A stretch of 64,000 bases of DNA from Pseudomonas fluvialis (GTDB taxonomy: Bacteria > Pseudomonadota > Gammaproteobacteria > Pseudomonadales > Pseudomonadaceae): NCBI RefSeq assembly GCF_014207935.1, contig NZ_JACHLL010000003.1:74265-138264 (forward strand), in the 5' to 3' direction. Shown piece after piece: positions 33,693 to 43,497 of this stretch; the first letter of the stretch is position 1, and each line of letters starts with the position of its first letter. Both the position numbers and the translations under genes were made by a program. Under the pieces are notes generated by a model. That model saw only the letters and a program-made list of their open reading frames with translations, searched no databases and was not told the DNA's origin.

Positions 33693-34700
33693 TCAGGACT
33701 GCTGCTCGGCCCAGCGCTGGCGAATTTCCAGGATGATCGGCAGCTCGGCGATGAACAACTCGACCAGCTGCGGATCGAAATGGCGCCCGCTCTCGTCGCG
33801 CAGCAGCTGCACCGCCTTCTCCACCGGCCAGGCCGCCTTGTACGGACGCTCGCTGGTCAGGGCGTCGAACACATCGGCAATCGCCACGATGCGCCCCTCG
33901 ATGGGAATCTCCTCGCCCTTGAGGCCACGCGGGTAACCGCTGCCATCCCATTTCTCGTGATGGGTCAGGGCAATATCGTGGGCCATGCGCAGTAGCCCGC
34001 CGGGGTGCTGACCGATGATGTCCGCACCGATCTGCGCATGGGTGCGCATCACCGCCCACTCGGCATCGTCCAGCTTGCCGGGCTTGCGCAGCACCGCGTC
34101 AGGAATGCCAATCTTGCCGACATCGTGCATGGGCGCGGCGTTGAGCAGCTCCTCGGCATCTCGCTCGCTGAAGCCGGCGGCCCGCGCCAGCACCTGGGAG
34201 AAGTGGCTCATGCGGATCACGTGCAGGCCCGTCTCGTTGTCCTTGAACTCGGCCGCCAGGCCCAGGCGCTGAACGATCTGCAAGCGGGTCTCGCGCAGCT
34301 CCTCCACCCGTACCAGCGACAGGTGGGTCCGCACACGGGCGCGGACGATGGCCGGACTGACCGGCTTGGTGATGTAGTCGACCGCACCGACGGCAAAGCC
34401 ACGCGCTTCATCCTCCACATCCGCGAGCGCCGTTACGAAGATGACCGGGATCGCCGCCGTGGCCGAATGGCCCTTGAGCCGCTCGCACACCTCGTAGCCG
34501 GTCATGCCCGGCATCATCACATCCAGCAGAATCAGGTCAGGCTTCTCGCGCGCGGCCAGCTCCAGCGCCTTGCTACCGTCTTTGGCAAACAGCAGTCGAT
34601 AGTCCTCCTGCAGAATATGCCGCAGCACCTGCAGATTGGCCGGTTCGTCATCCACCACCAGCACTTGCTGGCGGCTGTCCTGAGCTTGAGTTTGTGTCAC
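33693..34700 (-). CDS. HD-GYP response regulator (RpfG-like c-di-GMP phosphodiesterase)
   Basis: This 335-residue protein has an N-terminal receiver domain (VVDDEP, phospho-acceptor Asp60 in LILLDVMMPG, Lys in ITKPVSP) and a C-terminal HD-GYP domain. The latter has the metal-binding His192-Asp193 (MHDVGKIGIPD), later histidines (THAQIG, LTHHEKWDGSGYP) and GYP at residues 255-257. All catalytic motifs are intact, so it should hydrolyse cyclic di-GMP. Its start overlaps the stop of the MHYT hybrid kinase by 4 bases, which strongly suggests they form one signalling pair. Confidence 0.93.
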   Translation of the reverse strand: MTQTQAQDSRQQVLVVDDEPANLQVLRHILQEDYRLLFAKDGSKALELAAREKPDLILLDVMMPGMTGYEVCERLKGHSATAAIPVIFVTALADVEDEARGFAVGAVDYITKPVSPAIVRARVRTHLSLVRVEELRETRLQIVQRLGLAAEFKDNETGLHVIRMSHFSQVLARAAGFSERDAEELLNAAPMHDVGKIGIPDAVLRKPGKLDDAEWAVMRTHAQIGADIIGQHPGGLLRMAHDIALTHHEKWDGSGYPRGLKGEEIPIEGRIVAIADVFDALTSERPYKAAWPVEKAVQLLRDESGRHFDPQLVELFIAELPIILEIRQRWAEQQS

Positions 34701-37700
34701 TCGCCAATCTCCTGCTTCAACTGCTGGCGGATGCGCTGCAAGTGTTCCAGCGCCTGCTCGAATTCAAAATCATCGATGGCCTGACGCACCGTACGCATCT
34801 CATCTCCGCCCGACTGCACGCTCTGTTCGAGCAGACTCAGGGCGGCTTCATCCAGGCTGCCACGTTCAAGTTCAGCGATCAGGGTATCCAGCGCCTGACG
34901 CACACGCTGCGGATCGGCCGAAACCATCATCGCCGCCGCCTGAGCCTCCGGCTGCAGGGGCAAAGCCAGGCGAACCGCCTCGAAAGCCTCATGCCAGGCA
35001 TCAACCAGTTCGGCACAGCGCTCGGCGGCCCCGGCACGGGCCGCCTGCTCCAGACTGAATGCAGTATGGCTCAGCTGCACCAACCCGAGATTGGCAGTCA
35101 CCCCACGCAAGCGGTGTGCCTGGGTTTCAAGATCGGCCAGGTCAGGCGCCAGCAGCAAGGCCCGCACAGGCTCGGCAACGGCCTGCTCCTCCAGGAAACG
35201 GGCAATGGCCGCCGCCATCTGCAGCGGCCCACCCCACAGGCGTGCACCGCGCGTCCAGTCGAATAGCCCTTTCGGTTTATTCGCCGCAGCCACCGATACG
35301 CTCGGCCCGCTCGACAGCCCCAGCACACCCGCCATTTCCGCCAACAGCGCCTGCATATCCAGAGGTTTACTGGCAAAGCCGTTCATGCCGGCATCCAGCG
35401 CCTCCTGGCGATCACGTTCAAGCACGCTGGCCGTGAGCGCGATGATCGGCACCGGGCCAGACTGCCGGGCCTGCTCCCAGGCACGTATGCGCCGGCTGGC
35501 TTCCAGGCCATCGGTGCCAGGCATCTGTACGTCCATCAGCACCAGGTCGAAGACCTCACGGGTAAACATCTCAACCGCCGCCGCGCCATCGCCAACGGTG
35601 ATCAGTTGATGACCTAGACGCTGCAGATTGAGCACCAGCAGTTCGAGGTTCTGCTCCACATCATCCGCCGCCAGAATCCTCAGCGGTGGCAAACGCGGGG
35701 TCTGGCGCCGCTCGCGCACGCGCACCGTGCCCTGCCCGACAGGCAAAGGCAGATCGACGATAAAGCGGCTACCGATGCCCAGTTCACTTTCGACCAGGAT
35801 GCGCCCCCCCATCAGCTCCACCAACTGCCGCGAAATGGTCGTGCCCAGGCCGGTACCGCCAAAGCGCCGGCTCATCGACGCATCGGCCTGAGCGAACGGA
35901 TCGAAGATGCGCTCCAGACGGTCGGCCGCGATGCCAATCCCGGTGTCATGCACGGTGAAGCGCACGGCGCCGGGTGCGCCGGAGACCTGCAAGCGCACGC
36001 TCCCCTGCTCGGTGAACTTGACGGCATTGCCCAGCAGGTTGCTCAGTACCTGCTGCACGCGCAACGGGTCACCCTTGAAGTGCTCGCCCAGGGTTTCGGG
36101 ATACTCCAGATGCAACCCAAGGCCCTTGCGCTCGGCAGTCAGGCGGTGGGTGTCACAGACCTGCTCGCACAGCTCGCGCAGGGAGAAGTCGAGGGTTTCC
36201 AGTTCGATGGCGCCGCGGTCCAGTTTTGCCGTGTCGAGGATGTCATTGAGCAGCCCCAGCAACGAACGCGAGGCCTGCTGCACCGTGCGCAGATGGCGGC
36301 GCTGGGCGTCGTCCAGAGAAGTGTCCAGCAATAGCTCGGTGAAGCCGATTACCGCGTTCATCGGCGTGCGGATCTCATGACTCATATTGGCCAGGAAGCT
36401 GCTGCGGGCCGCGGCCGCCTGCTCGGCGCGGTCACGGGCGGTACGCAGCTCCTGCTCCATCAGCCGCCTTGGCGTCAGGTCGGTGGCCAGCTTGACCACC
36501 TTGAACGGCTGGCCGTCGATATCGAGAATCGGGTTGTAGGTGGCCTGAATCCACACCTCCTGCCCCGCCTTACTGAAACGCCGGTATTCGCCACGACTGA
36601 AACGCCCGGCTCGCAACTCGGCCCAGAACTGCGCGTACTCCTCGCTGGCGGCGTACTGCGGATCACAGAGCAGGCGGTGATGCTGGCCCAACAGTTCACT
36701 GGCCGACTCATAGCCGAACAGCTGCAGGGCATTGTCGTTGATCGTAAGGATGTGACCGGCCAGGTCGAACTCGATCAGCGCCATGGCCTTGCTGATGGCG
36801 TTGACCTTGCCTTCGTACTCGGCGTTGCGCCGCTTGCTCTCGGTCTGGTCGAGCAGTACGCCGTCGATCCAGCGCGGCTCGCCCGCCTCGTCACACACCG
36901 CACTACCGCTTTCCCAGATCCAGTGTTCGCGCCCAAGGCGGTCATAGAGACGGTACTCAATCGCATAGCTGCGGCCGGCATTCACCGCCTGCAGGACCTC
37001 TTCGGCAATGCGCGGACGATCATCCGGATGGAACAGCTCGGCAATGGACTTGCGTCTTTCCGTGAAGTCCTTCGCTGGCCAGCCAGTCAGCACCGCGACG
37101 GCGTCGCTGATGAACAGCATGCTCCAGTCGTCATCCAGCAGGCAGCGAAAGGCCACACCAGGAATGTTGCCGATCAGCGAGCGGTACTGCTGCTCGCTCT
37201 CGCGCATGGCTTTCTCCAGGGCCTTGCGCTGGCTGATGTCACTGACGAAACCGACATACAGGACATGCCCGGGTAGTTCTGCACGGCCGATAGCCAGGCG
37301 CAACGGCAGGTGCCGGCCATCCTTGTGCAAACCCTCGACCTCACGCCCGACACCAATGATCCGCGCCTCGCCACTCTCCTTGAAATGGCTCAGGTAGCCA
37401 TCATGCTGGCTGCGGTGGGGTTCCGGCATCAGCATGCGGATGTTCTGCCCGATCAACTCCTCGCTGCGCCAGCCGAACAGGCGCTCGACCGAGGGATTGA
37501 CCGCGAGTATCTGGCCGCGCTCGTCGATGGTGATGATGCCGTCGACCGCCGTATCAAGGACCGCCGCCATGCGGCTCTGACTGCCCTGCATCTGCCGGTA
37601 CAGGTCGCGGTAGCGCAACAGGCCATTGACCGCCGCCACCAGCATGCTCAGCGCCAGGGTGGCCATCGCCACCGCCAGGGCGAGGTAGAAGCTGCCCTCG

Positions 37701-38377
37701 ACGCTACGCGGCTGGCTGAACTCCTCCATGCCGACAAAACGCGCGGCGGCCATGCCGGTGTAATGCATGCCGCTGATCGCCAGGCCCATGACCAGGGCGG
37801 CCAGGGACAGCGCCTGACCTTTGCTGAAGTGTTCACGCAGCCCAAAACGCACCCACAACGCCAGGACCGCCAGCACCACCGCGACCAGAATAGACAGGGC
37901 AAACATCCAGGGGTCGTAACGCAGCAAGGGCGCCATCTGCATCGCCGCCATACCGCTGTAGTGCATGGCGCCGATGCCGGCGCCAACGAGTACACCGCCG
38001 CCAACCAGCTGGAACGCACTGAGCCGACGCAGGGACAGCAGGCTCAGCGCCACCCAGGACGCAAACAGGCTGGGCAGTACCGAGGCCAGGGTAATCAGCG
38101 GGTCATAGCGCACCGCAGCGCATAGCTGGAAAGCCAGCATGCCGATGAAGTGCATGGACCAGACACCACCGCCAAGGGCCACCGCACCGGTGGCTATCGC
38201 CAGTTGGCGATGAAAGCGGCTCTGACTCACCCGAGCCACGCCGGCCAGCTGCAGGGCCATGGCCGAGGTCACTACGGCGATCAGCACCGACAGCAGCACC
38301 AGCGCCGGTTCGTGCTGACCGAAGACCTGCATGCCTTCGCTCGCGGAATCGACAAACCATTGATCGAGTAAGTTCAT
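34697..38377 (-). CDS. MHYT-PAS hybrid histidine kinase with receiver and Hpt domains
   Basis: This 1226-residue sensor has an N-terminal seven-helix MHYT domain (residues ~10-260) with the repeats MHFIGM, MHYSGM and MHYTGM, proposed to bind a metal and sense O2, CO or NO. PAS domains follow (about 275-395, 400-520, 530-650). The kinase core has His667 (MSHEIRTPMN) and the ATPase motifs DTGIGI and GTGLGTTI. A receiver has Asp949 (LVLMDVQMPG), and a C-terminal Hpt domain has His1088 (QAHRLRGVTA). The complete internal phosphorelay probably ends on the HD-GYP regulator encoded next. The start at 38377 begins the MHYT domain. The extension to 38482 lacks a ribosome site. Confidence 0.92.
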   Translation of the reverse strand: MNLLDQWFVDSASEGMQVFGQHEPALVLLSVLIAVVTSAMALQLAGVARVSQSRFHRQLAIATGAVALGGGVWSMHFIGMLAFQLCAAVRYDPLITLASVLPSLFASWVALSLLSLRRLSAFQLVGGGVLVGAGIGAMHYSGMAAMQMAPLLRYDPWMFALSILVAVVLAVLALWVRFGLREHFSKGQALSLAALVMGLAISGMHYTGMAAARFVGMEEFSQPRSVEGSFYLALAVAMATLALSMLVAAVNGLLRYRDLYRQMQGSQSRMAAVLDTAVDGIITIDERGQILAVNPSVERLFGWRSEELIGQNIRMLMPEPHRSQHDGYLSHFKESGEARIIGVGREVEGLHKDGRHLPLRLAIGRAELPGHVLYVGFVSDISQRKALEKAMRESEQQYRSLIGNIPGVAFRCLLDDDWSMLFISDAVAVLTGWPAKDFTERRKSIAELFHPDDRPRIAEEVLQAVNAGRSYAIEYRLYDRLGREHWIWESGSAVCDEAGEPRWIDGVLLDQTESKRRNAEYEGKVNAISKAMALIEFDLAGHILTINDNALQLFGYESASELLGQHHRLLCDPQYAASEEYAQFWAELRAGRFSRGEYRRFSKAGQEVWIQATYNPILDIDGQPFKVVKLATDLTPRRLMEQELRTARDRAEQAAAARSSFLANMSHEIRTPMNAVIGFTELLLDTSLDDAQRRHLRTVQQASRSLLGLLNDILDTAKLDRGAIELETLDFSLRELCEQVCDTHRLTAERKGLGLHLEYPETLGEHFKGDPLRVQQVLSNLLGNAVKFTEQGSVRLQVSGAPGAVRFTVHDTGIGIAADRLERIFDPFAQADASMSRRFGGTGLGTTISRQLVELMGGRILVESELGIGSRFIVDLPLPVGQGTVRVRERRQTPRLPPLRILAADDVEQNLELLVLNLQRLGHQLITVGDGAAAVEMFTREVFDLVLMDVQMPGTDGLEASRRIRAWEQARQSGPVPIIALTASVLERDRQEALDAGMNGFASKPLDMQALLAEMAGVLGLSSGPSVSVAAANKPKGLFDWTRGARLWGGPLQMAAAIARFLEEQAVAEPVRALLLAPDLADLETQAHRLRGVTANLGLVQLSHTAFSLEQAARAGAAERCAELVDAWHEAFEAVRLALPLQPEAQAAAMMVSADPQRVRQALDTLIAELERGSLDEAALSLLEQSVQSGGDEMRTVRQAIDDFEFEQALEHLQRIRQQLKQEIGE

Positions 38378-38469
38378 GGATACCTGCACACGCAACGATA
38401 TCCAGTGACTTAATACGGCCTTGACGCCGCCGTCAATCAAGCCGCCTTGAGCGCCACGCCGCAGAGGCA

Positions 38470-38496
38470 CGAAAGCCCGCACTCGGCGGGCTTTCG
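38470..38496 (-). terminator. Rho-independent terminator after htpG
   Basis: An 11-base stem CGAAAGCCCGC/GCGGGCTTTCG surrounds a five-base loop, 20 bases after the htpG stop. Transcribed on the minus strand it ends in a short T-stretch (TTTCG). It also separates htpG from the MHYT gene. Confidence 0.82.
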
Positions 38497-38515
38497 TATC
38501 CAGCTTGCATCACTG

Positions 38516-40420
38516 TCAGGCCGAGAGTTCGACCAGCAGCTTGTTCAGGCGGCGCACGTAGCTGGCCGGATCCTTCAGGCTGTCACCGGCGGCCAGGGCG
38601 GCCTGATCAAAGAGGATATGCGACAGGTCGACAAAGCGGTCTTCATCCGGCTCACCGTCGAGTTTCTCGATCAGCGGATGGCCCGGATTGATCTCGAAGA
38701 TCGGCTTGGCGTCCGGCACCTTCTGCCCGCTGGCCTCGAGGATCTGGCGCATCTGCAGGCCCAGGTCCTGCTCGCCGATGGCCAGGATGGCCGGCGAATC
38801 GGTCAGGCGATGAGACACACGAACCTCGGCTACCTGTTCGCCCAGCGCGCCCTTGAGGCGCTCGATCAGACCCTCCTTGGTCTTGGCGATTTCTTCCTGG
38901 GCCTTCTTGTCCTCGTCGGAGTCCAGCTTGCCCAGGTCCAGATCACCACGGGCCACATCGACCAGCTGCTTGCCATCGAACTCGGTGAGGTAGCTCATCA
39001 GCCACTCGTCGATGCGGTCGGTGAGCAGCAGCACCTCGATGCCTTTCTTGCGGAACACTTCCAGATGCGGGCTGTTCTTGATCTGCGCGAAGCTCTCGCC
39101 GGTCAGGTAGTAGATCTTGTCCTGACCGTCCTTGACGCGGCCCAGGTAGTCGGCCAGCGACACAGACTGCTCCTCGCCTTCGCCCGCCGTGGAGGCAAAG
39201 CGCAAGAGACCTGCGATCTTCTCCTTGTTGGCGAAGTCTTCGGCCGGACCTTCCTTGAGCACCTGGCCGAAGGCCTTCCAGAACTTCTTGTAGTCCTCGG
39301 GCTTGTCCTTGGCCAGCTTCTCCAGCATGTCCAGCACGCGCTTGGTCAGCGCCGACTTCATCGAGTCGATCACCGGCCCGGACTGCAGGATTTCGCGGGA
39401 GACGTTCAGCGACAGGTCATTGGAATCCACCACGCCCTTGATGAAACGCAGGTACAGCGGCAGGAACTGGTCAGCCTGATCCATGATGAACACGCGCTGC
39501 ACATACAGCTTCAGGCCCTTGGGCGCTTCGCGCTGATACAGATCGAAAGGCGCGCGGCCGGGAACGTACAGCAGGGAGGTGTACTCCAGCTTGCCCTCGA
39601 CCTTGTTGTGGCTCCAGGACAGCGGGTTTTCGAAATCGTGGCCGACGTGCTTGTAGAACTCCTGGTACTCCTCGTCCTTGACCTCGCTGCGCGCGCGGGT
39701 CCACAGCGCACTGGCACGGTTAACGGTTTCCCACTCGGCCTCGGCGGAGGCCTCTTCACCGTGCTGCTCCTTGGGCAGCTCGATCGGCAGGCCTATGTGG
39801 TCGGAGTACTTCTTGACGATGTTGCGTAAGCGCCAGCCATCGGCGAACTCTTCCTCGCCGGCCTTGAGATGCAGCACGATACGGGTGCCGCGCTCGGGCT
39901 TGTCGATGCTGGCGACCTCGAAGTCACCCTCGCCCTTGCTCGACCAGTGCACACCGGCGCTGGCGGCATCGCCGGCGCGGCGGGTAAAGACCTCGACCTG
40001 GTCGGCGACGATGAAGGCGGAGTAGAAGCCGACGCCGAACTGGCCGATAAGGTTGGAGTCCTTCTTCTGATCGCCGGAAAGGTTCTTGAGGAAGTCGGCG
40101 GTACCGGACTTGGCGATGGTGCCCAGGTGAGCAATCACTTCGGCCCGGTTCATGCCGATGCCGTTGTCTTCCAGGGTCAGGGTCTTGGCGTCCTTGTCGA
40201 ACGACAGACGGATCTTCAGCGGATCACCGCCTTCGAGCAGCTCCGGCCTGGCCAGCGCCTCGAAACGCAGCTTATCGGCGGCATCCGAGGCGTTGGAAAT
40301 CAGCTCGCGCAGGAAGATCTCCTTGTTCGAGTACAAGGAATGGATCATCAGGTGCAGCAGCTGCTTCACCTCGGTCTGGAAGCCCAGGGTTTCTTTTTGA
40401 GTTTCCACACTCATGGTCAT
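38516..40420 (-). CDS. htpG: Chaperone HtpG (Hsp90 family)
   Basis: This 634-residue Hsp90 homologue has the GHKL ATPase motifs [21 protein letters not shown] (with preceding LTLED) and [12 protein letters not shown]. The middle-domain catalytic Arg region is [11 protein letters not shown] dimerisation domain ends [10 protein letters not shown], as in P. aeruginosa HtpG. Two in-frame ATGs are 6 bases apart (40420 and 40414). GGAG is 4 bases before the first and 10 before the second, so either may be used. A consensus heat-shock promoter lies about 50 bases upstream. Confidence 0.97.
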   Translation of the reverse strand: MTMSVETQKETLGFQTEVKQLLHLMIHSLYSNKEIFLRELISNASDAADKLRFEALARPELLEGGDPLKIRLSFDKDAKTLTLEDNGIGMNRAEVIAHLGTIAKSGTADFLKNLSGDQKKDSNLIGQFGVGFYSAFIVADQVEVFTRRAGDAASAGVHWSSKGEGDFEVASIDKPERGTRIVLHLKAGEEEFADGWRLRNIVKKYSDHIGLPIELPKEQHGEEASAEAEWETVNRASALWTRARSEVKDEEYQEFYKHVGHDFENPLSWSHNKVEGKLEYTSLLYVPGRAPFDLYQREAPKGLKLYVQRVFIMDQADQFLPLYLRFIKGVVDSNDLSLNVSREILQSGPVIDSMKSALTKRVLDMLEKLAKDKPEDYKKFWKAFGQVLKEGPAEDFANKEKIAGLLRFASTAGEGEEQSVSLADYLGRVKDGQDKIYYLTGESFAQIKNSPHLEVFRKKGIEVLLLTDRIDEWLMSYLTEFDGKQLVDVARGDLDLGKLDSDEDKKAQEEIAKTKEGLIERLKGALGEQVAEVRVSHRLTDSPAILAIGEQDLGLQMRQILEASGQKVPDAKPIFEINPGHPLIEKLDGEPDEDRFVDLSHILFDQAALAAGDSLKDPASYVRRLNKLLVELSA

Positions 40421-40468
40421 CTAACTCCACATGCAGGACAGGCCGCGAGATGGCGGCGGATGTCATGC

Positions 40469-40496
40469 AGATGGGGTCGGCGCGGGCAATTTCAAG
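40469..40496 (-). promoter_or_regulatory. Sigma-32 heat-shock promoter of htpG
   Basis: On the minus strand CTTGAAA (40496-40490) is followed after 13 bases by CCCCATCT (40476-40469). This is a perfect match to the RpoH consensus CTTGAAA-N(13-17)-CCCCATNT. Transcription should begin about 40 bases before the htpG start codon. Confidence 0.88.
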
Positions 40497-40515
40497 GGCC
40501 GCCCGCAAGCCGAAC

Positions 40516-41754
40516 TCAGGGTTCGAGCAGCTCGATCAGCTGCACATCCTCAGGTTTGACCCGGTAGCTGGCGCCGCCGGCGCCACTGACCTGGCGTTGC
40601 AGGGTCAGCCGCCCGGTCGGGCTGAGGCCGGTAAAGCGGCCTTCAGCGACGCTGCCAGCGTTGGTCTGCACGCGCATGGACAACTGCTCGTAGCGCTGCG
40701 GCTCGCGCAGCAGACGCTGCAGGCTGAAGGTCAGGCGGCGGTCGTTAGGATTGAGGCTGGACGCTGGATCCAGCGGTACGCTGGGCTCAGGCTTGGCGGA
40801 TGCTCCCTCAGCCAGCGGCGGATAGTTATCGCCGATTACCTGCCAGCCGCGGCTCTCGTGCTTGCGCAGTTGCACCGGCAGAGTCAGTGCCTGTTCGCCT
40901 ACTCTGGCCGTTACCTCCAGGCTGAGGGTGGGCGCCGGTAGGGTGAACGGCGGCAGGCTGGAGACGCTGACATCGGCGCGTTGCTCGCGGCGCTGCAGGT
41001 AGTCGCGAATCACCCAGGCCAGGGTATCGCGCGAATCGTGCCGGCGATCGACCTGTCCCTCGTGGTAGCGCAAGCGGTCAGTAAAGACTTCGACCTCGCC
41101 GCTGAGCGCGGTGCGCAAGGCGCTGGGCATGACCAGGTGGAAATCACCCACCAGCTTGTTGGGGGCCTGCGGCTTGAGGTCCAGGTGCAGCGTATAGCCG
41201 CGATTGAGTCGGCGTGCCTCCGGCAGATCGCGCTCGGCATCCAGCCAGACCACTTCCACTTCCGGCTGCGTGCCGGCGTCCTGCGGCAGCACATCGACCC
41301 GCAGTTCGCCACTGACGGGCTGTGTCAGACGGATATTGACCTCGCGCTTGGCGAAGAAGTCGCCGCGCTCGCGCAGGCTCAGCACACCGTCGATCAGCTC
41401 GCCCTCGGTCGGGGCAAAGGGCTGGCCACGCAGCTCGCCATACAGACGGATATTCAGTTCAGGCACAACCGCCGGTGCGGATTTCAGCCAGTCGAGGCTG
41501 ACAATGGCCTGCAGCCGCTCGGCATCGTGCTGGGCCAGCTGCACCAGGCCGACCACCAGGGGGATGCAACCCATGCCGGCCAGCGCCAGCGCCTTGCGTG
41601 CGCGCTTCCAGTAGCGAATCACATAGACCAGAGTGATCGGAGGGATCAGGCTGCCCAGGCCCCACAGCAGGCTGGTACCGAAGGCCAGGGTCACCAGCAG
41701 CACCAGGCCGCTGAGGATCATCAGCACACCGCCAAGAATCAGCAACGCATCCAT
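40516..41754 (-). CDS. Membrane protein of unknown function
   Basis: This 412-residue protein starts with two or three hydrophobic helices (residues 4-25, 29-48 and 58-74). A large soluble region is predicted to be beta-rich, with repeated patterns such as PELNIRLYGEL, EVNIRLTQPVSGELRVDVLP and FTLPAPTLSLEVTARVG. It ends with GRFTGLSPTGRLTLQRQV. I do not recognise a family. The helices suggest inner-membrane anchoring with a periplasmic domain. It sits 42 bases after a thioesterase gene on the same strand and could be the third gene of that operon. Confidence 0.75.
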   Translation of the reverse strand: MDALLILGGVLMILSGLVLLVTLAFGTSLLWGLGSLIPPITLVYVIRYWKRARKALALAGMGCIPLVVGLVQLAQHDAERLQAIVSLDWLKSAPAVVPELNIRLYGELRGQPFAPTEGELIDGVLSLRERGDFFAKREVNIRLTQPVSGELRVDVLPQDAGTQPEVEVVWLDAERDLPEARRLNRGYTLHLDLKPQAPNKLVGDFHLVMPSALRTALSGEVEVFTDRLRYHEGQVDRRHDSRDTLAWVIRDYLQRREQRADVSVSSLPPFTLPAPTLSLEVTARVGEQALTLPVQLRKHESRGWQVIGDNYPPLAEGASAKPEPSVPLDPASSLNPNDRRLTFSLQRLLREPQRYEQLSMRVQTNAGSVAEGRFTGLSPTGRLTLQRQVSGAGGASYRVKPEDVQLIELLEP

Positions 41755-41796
41755 TCACAGGTCCTTGAGAGCGAAATCTGCCGCCGGGCCGGCCAC

Positions 41797-42237
41797 TCAG
41801 TCCACCTTGAAGTGGGCCCGCGCGGTGGCAATCGGCTCGGTCTGGTTGGTCTGCCAGGCCGTGATGGCAACGTTGGCCACCCGCCGGCCCTGGCGCCACA
41901 CCTGGCATTGCACGAAGGTGTCACGGTAATGCCCGGCGCGCAGATAATCTATCGAGAAGTCGATGATTTTCGGCATATGTGGAATCTCCATGAACATCAG
42001 CAGGTGCAGCAGCGCCGAGTGCTCCATGAAGCCTGCGATCACTCCGCCATGGATGGCCGGCAGAATCGGGTTACCGATGTTGTTCTTGCTCGCCGGCAGG
42101 CGGAACACCATGTCGTCGCCCAGGCGCAGGCACTCGATGCCGATCAGCCTGGCGTAGGGAATCAACTCGATCAGCGCATCGTAATTGTTGGTCTCGTGCG
42201 CCTGGCGCACCAGGGCATTGATGTTCAGCTCGCTCAT
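41797..42237 (-). CDS. PaaI-family hotdog thioesterase
   Basis: This 146-residue hotdog protein has a catalytic-type segment HGGVIAGFMEHSALLHLL, then IDFSIDYLRAG and ANVAITAWQTNQTEPIATARAHF. It is probably an acyl-CoA thioesterase of unknown substrate. It differs from the upstream-encoded paralogue, with which it overlaps by 4 bases (ATGA). Adjacent paired thioesterases suggest a heteromer or complementary substrate ranges, but this is inference. Confidence 0.87.
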   Translation of the reverse strand: MSELNINALVRQAHETNNYDALIELIPYARLIGIECLRLGDDMVFRLPASKNNIGNPILPAIHGGVIAGFMEHSALLHLLMFMEIPHMPKIIDFSIDYLRAGHYRDTFVQCQVWRQGRRVANVAITAWQTNQTEPIATARAHFKVD

Positions 42238-42710
42238 GCGCCGGCTCCGTCGATGTTCTGCTTCAGTCCGCTGTCGCCCTGAGCGCCCTTGCCCATGCGC
42301 ATGAAGGCGCCGACCACATGGGCAATCGGCTCACGCGGATCATCCTGGTAGGCATAGCCGCGGGTGAAGATGACGTTCTCGGTGACGCGGTAGCACTCGG
42401 CGAAACCGAATACGTCCTTGTGCGGCTCGGCCGGACGCATGTAGTCGATGCGCAGATCAAGGGTCGGGCAGATCTCGAACTCCGGCAGCACGCAGACGGT
42501 GGAGATGCCGCAGGTGGTGTCCATCAGCGTGGTGATGGCGCCGCCGTGGATCACCCCGGTTTCCGGATTGCCGATGATCTGCGTGCTGTAGGGCAGCCGC
42601 AGCGTCAGGCCGCTGCTGTCCACATTGTGCACCTGCATGCCGAGCACCTGACAATGGCGCAAGGCGCCGAGAAAACGCTGGGCACGATCCAGCATGCTGT
42701 TATCGCTCAT
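42234..42710 (-). CDS. PaaI-family hotdog thioesterase
   Basis: This 158-residue hotdog protein has the motif TGVIHGGAITTLMDTTCGIS, with the conserved HGG and Asp/Thr catalytic region. It continues with TLDLRIDYMRPAEPHKDVFGFAECY. The sequence is closer to medium-chain or YigI-like thioesterases than to EntH. It is translationally coupled to the second thioesterase gene that follows. Upstream is the convergently unrelated DUF599 gene on the same strand, ending 55 bases away. Confidence 0.87.
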   Translation of the reverse strand: MSDNSMLDRAQRFLGALRHCQVLGMQVHNVDSSGLTLRLPYSTQIIGNPETGVIHGGAITTLMDTTCGISTVCVLPEFEICPTLDLRIDYMRPAEPHKDVFGFAECYRVTENVIFTRGYAYQDDPREPIAHVVGAFMRMGKGAQGDSGLKQNIDGAGA

Positions 42711-42765
42711 CGACTATGACCTCTGCGAGTGCGAAAAGGGCGGGCATGATAACGACTTGCGCCGC

Positions 42766-43497
42766 TCAAAAAAGGCCTTTTTGCGGGGGTTCCTGACCGG
42801 CGTTGGTGTACAGCATGACCTCCAGCACATCGGAGTGGAACTCACGGCGGTACAGCACCAGCACGACCCCGGTGGTCGCCAGCACGAACAGCCCGGGATG
42901 GATGAACCAGGCCAGCATCGACAGGCCGAAGTAATAGGCACGCAAGCCCTGGTTGAACTGGTGGGCGGCCAGGGAAATCACCCGCGCGGTGCGATCGGTG
43001 AACACCTTGCGCTCCTGCTCGCTGGCCGTGCGCTCGGCAACCATAGGCGCCGCACCGACCAGCACCGCGGCAAAGTTGTACTGGCGCATGCACCAGCTGA
43101 AGGTAAAGAAGGCATAGACGAAGACCACGCCGAGGATCAGCAACTTGACCTCGGACAGCTCGCGACTGGGCGCCTGCACGAACGGCAGTTCGGCCAGCAC
43201 CGACACCGCTCGTTCGGTGGAGCCGAGCACGGTGAGAATACCGGCCAGGATGATCAGGGTGCTGGAGGCAAAGAACGACGCATTGCGTTCCAGATTGCCG
43301 ATCACGCTGGCATCGGCAATGCGGTTGTCGCGCAGCAGCAGGCGGCGCATCCAATCCTGCCGGTACAGGTGCAGCACCGACGCGAGACACGGCGTGGAGC
43401 GGGCTTTCCAGGCCGCATAGTGGCTGTAGCCAATCCAGCACAGCGTGAACCAGGCCAGTGCGGCCAGATGAATCAGATAGGGTTCGAGCAGGGACAT
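42766..43497 (-). CDS. DUF599 inner-membrane protein
   Basis: This 243-residue protein has four or five hydrophobic helices (residues ~5-25, 75-95, 112-135, 190-225). The DUF599 signature regions are WKARSTPCLASVLHLYR, NLERNASFFASSTLIILAG, FTFSWCMRQYNFAAVLVG and FNQGLRAYYFGLSMLAWF. The function of the family is unknown. The ATG at 43497 has GGAG 7 bases upstream, and the longer frame to 43650 is not supported. Its last codons overlap an A/T palindrome (AAAAAGGCCTTTTT) that may act as a weak terminator. Confidence 0.86.
   Translation of the reverse strand: MSLLEPYLIHLAALAWFTLCWIGYSHYAAWKARSTPCLASVLHLYRQDWMRRLLLRDNRIADASVIGNLERNASFFASSTLIILAGILTVLGSTERAVSVLAELPFVQAPSRELSEVKLLILGVVFVYAFFTFSWCMRQYNFAAVLVGAAPMVAERTASEQERKVFTDRTARVISLAAHQFNQGLRAYYFGLSMLAWFIHPGLFVLATTGVVLVLYRREFHSDVLEVMLYTNAGQEPPQKGLF

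Noticed and set aside
42768..42782. AAAAAAGGCCTTTTT palindrome at the DUF599 gene end as a terminator
   Set aside because: The GGCC core is too short and has no loop, and it overlaps the coding end. Termination cannot be supported.
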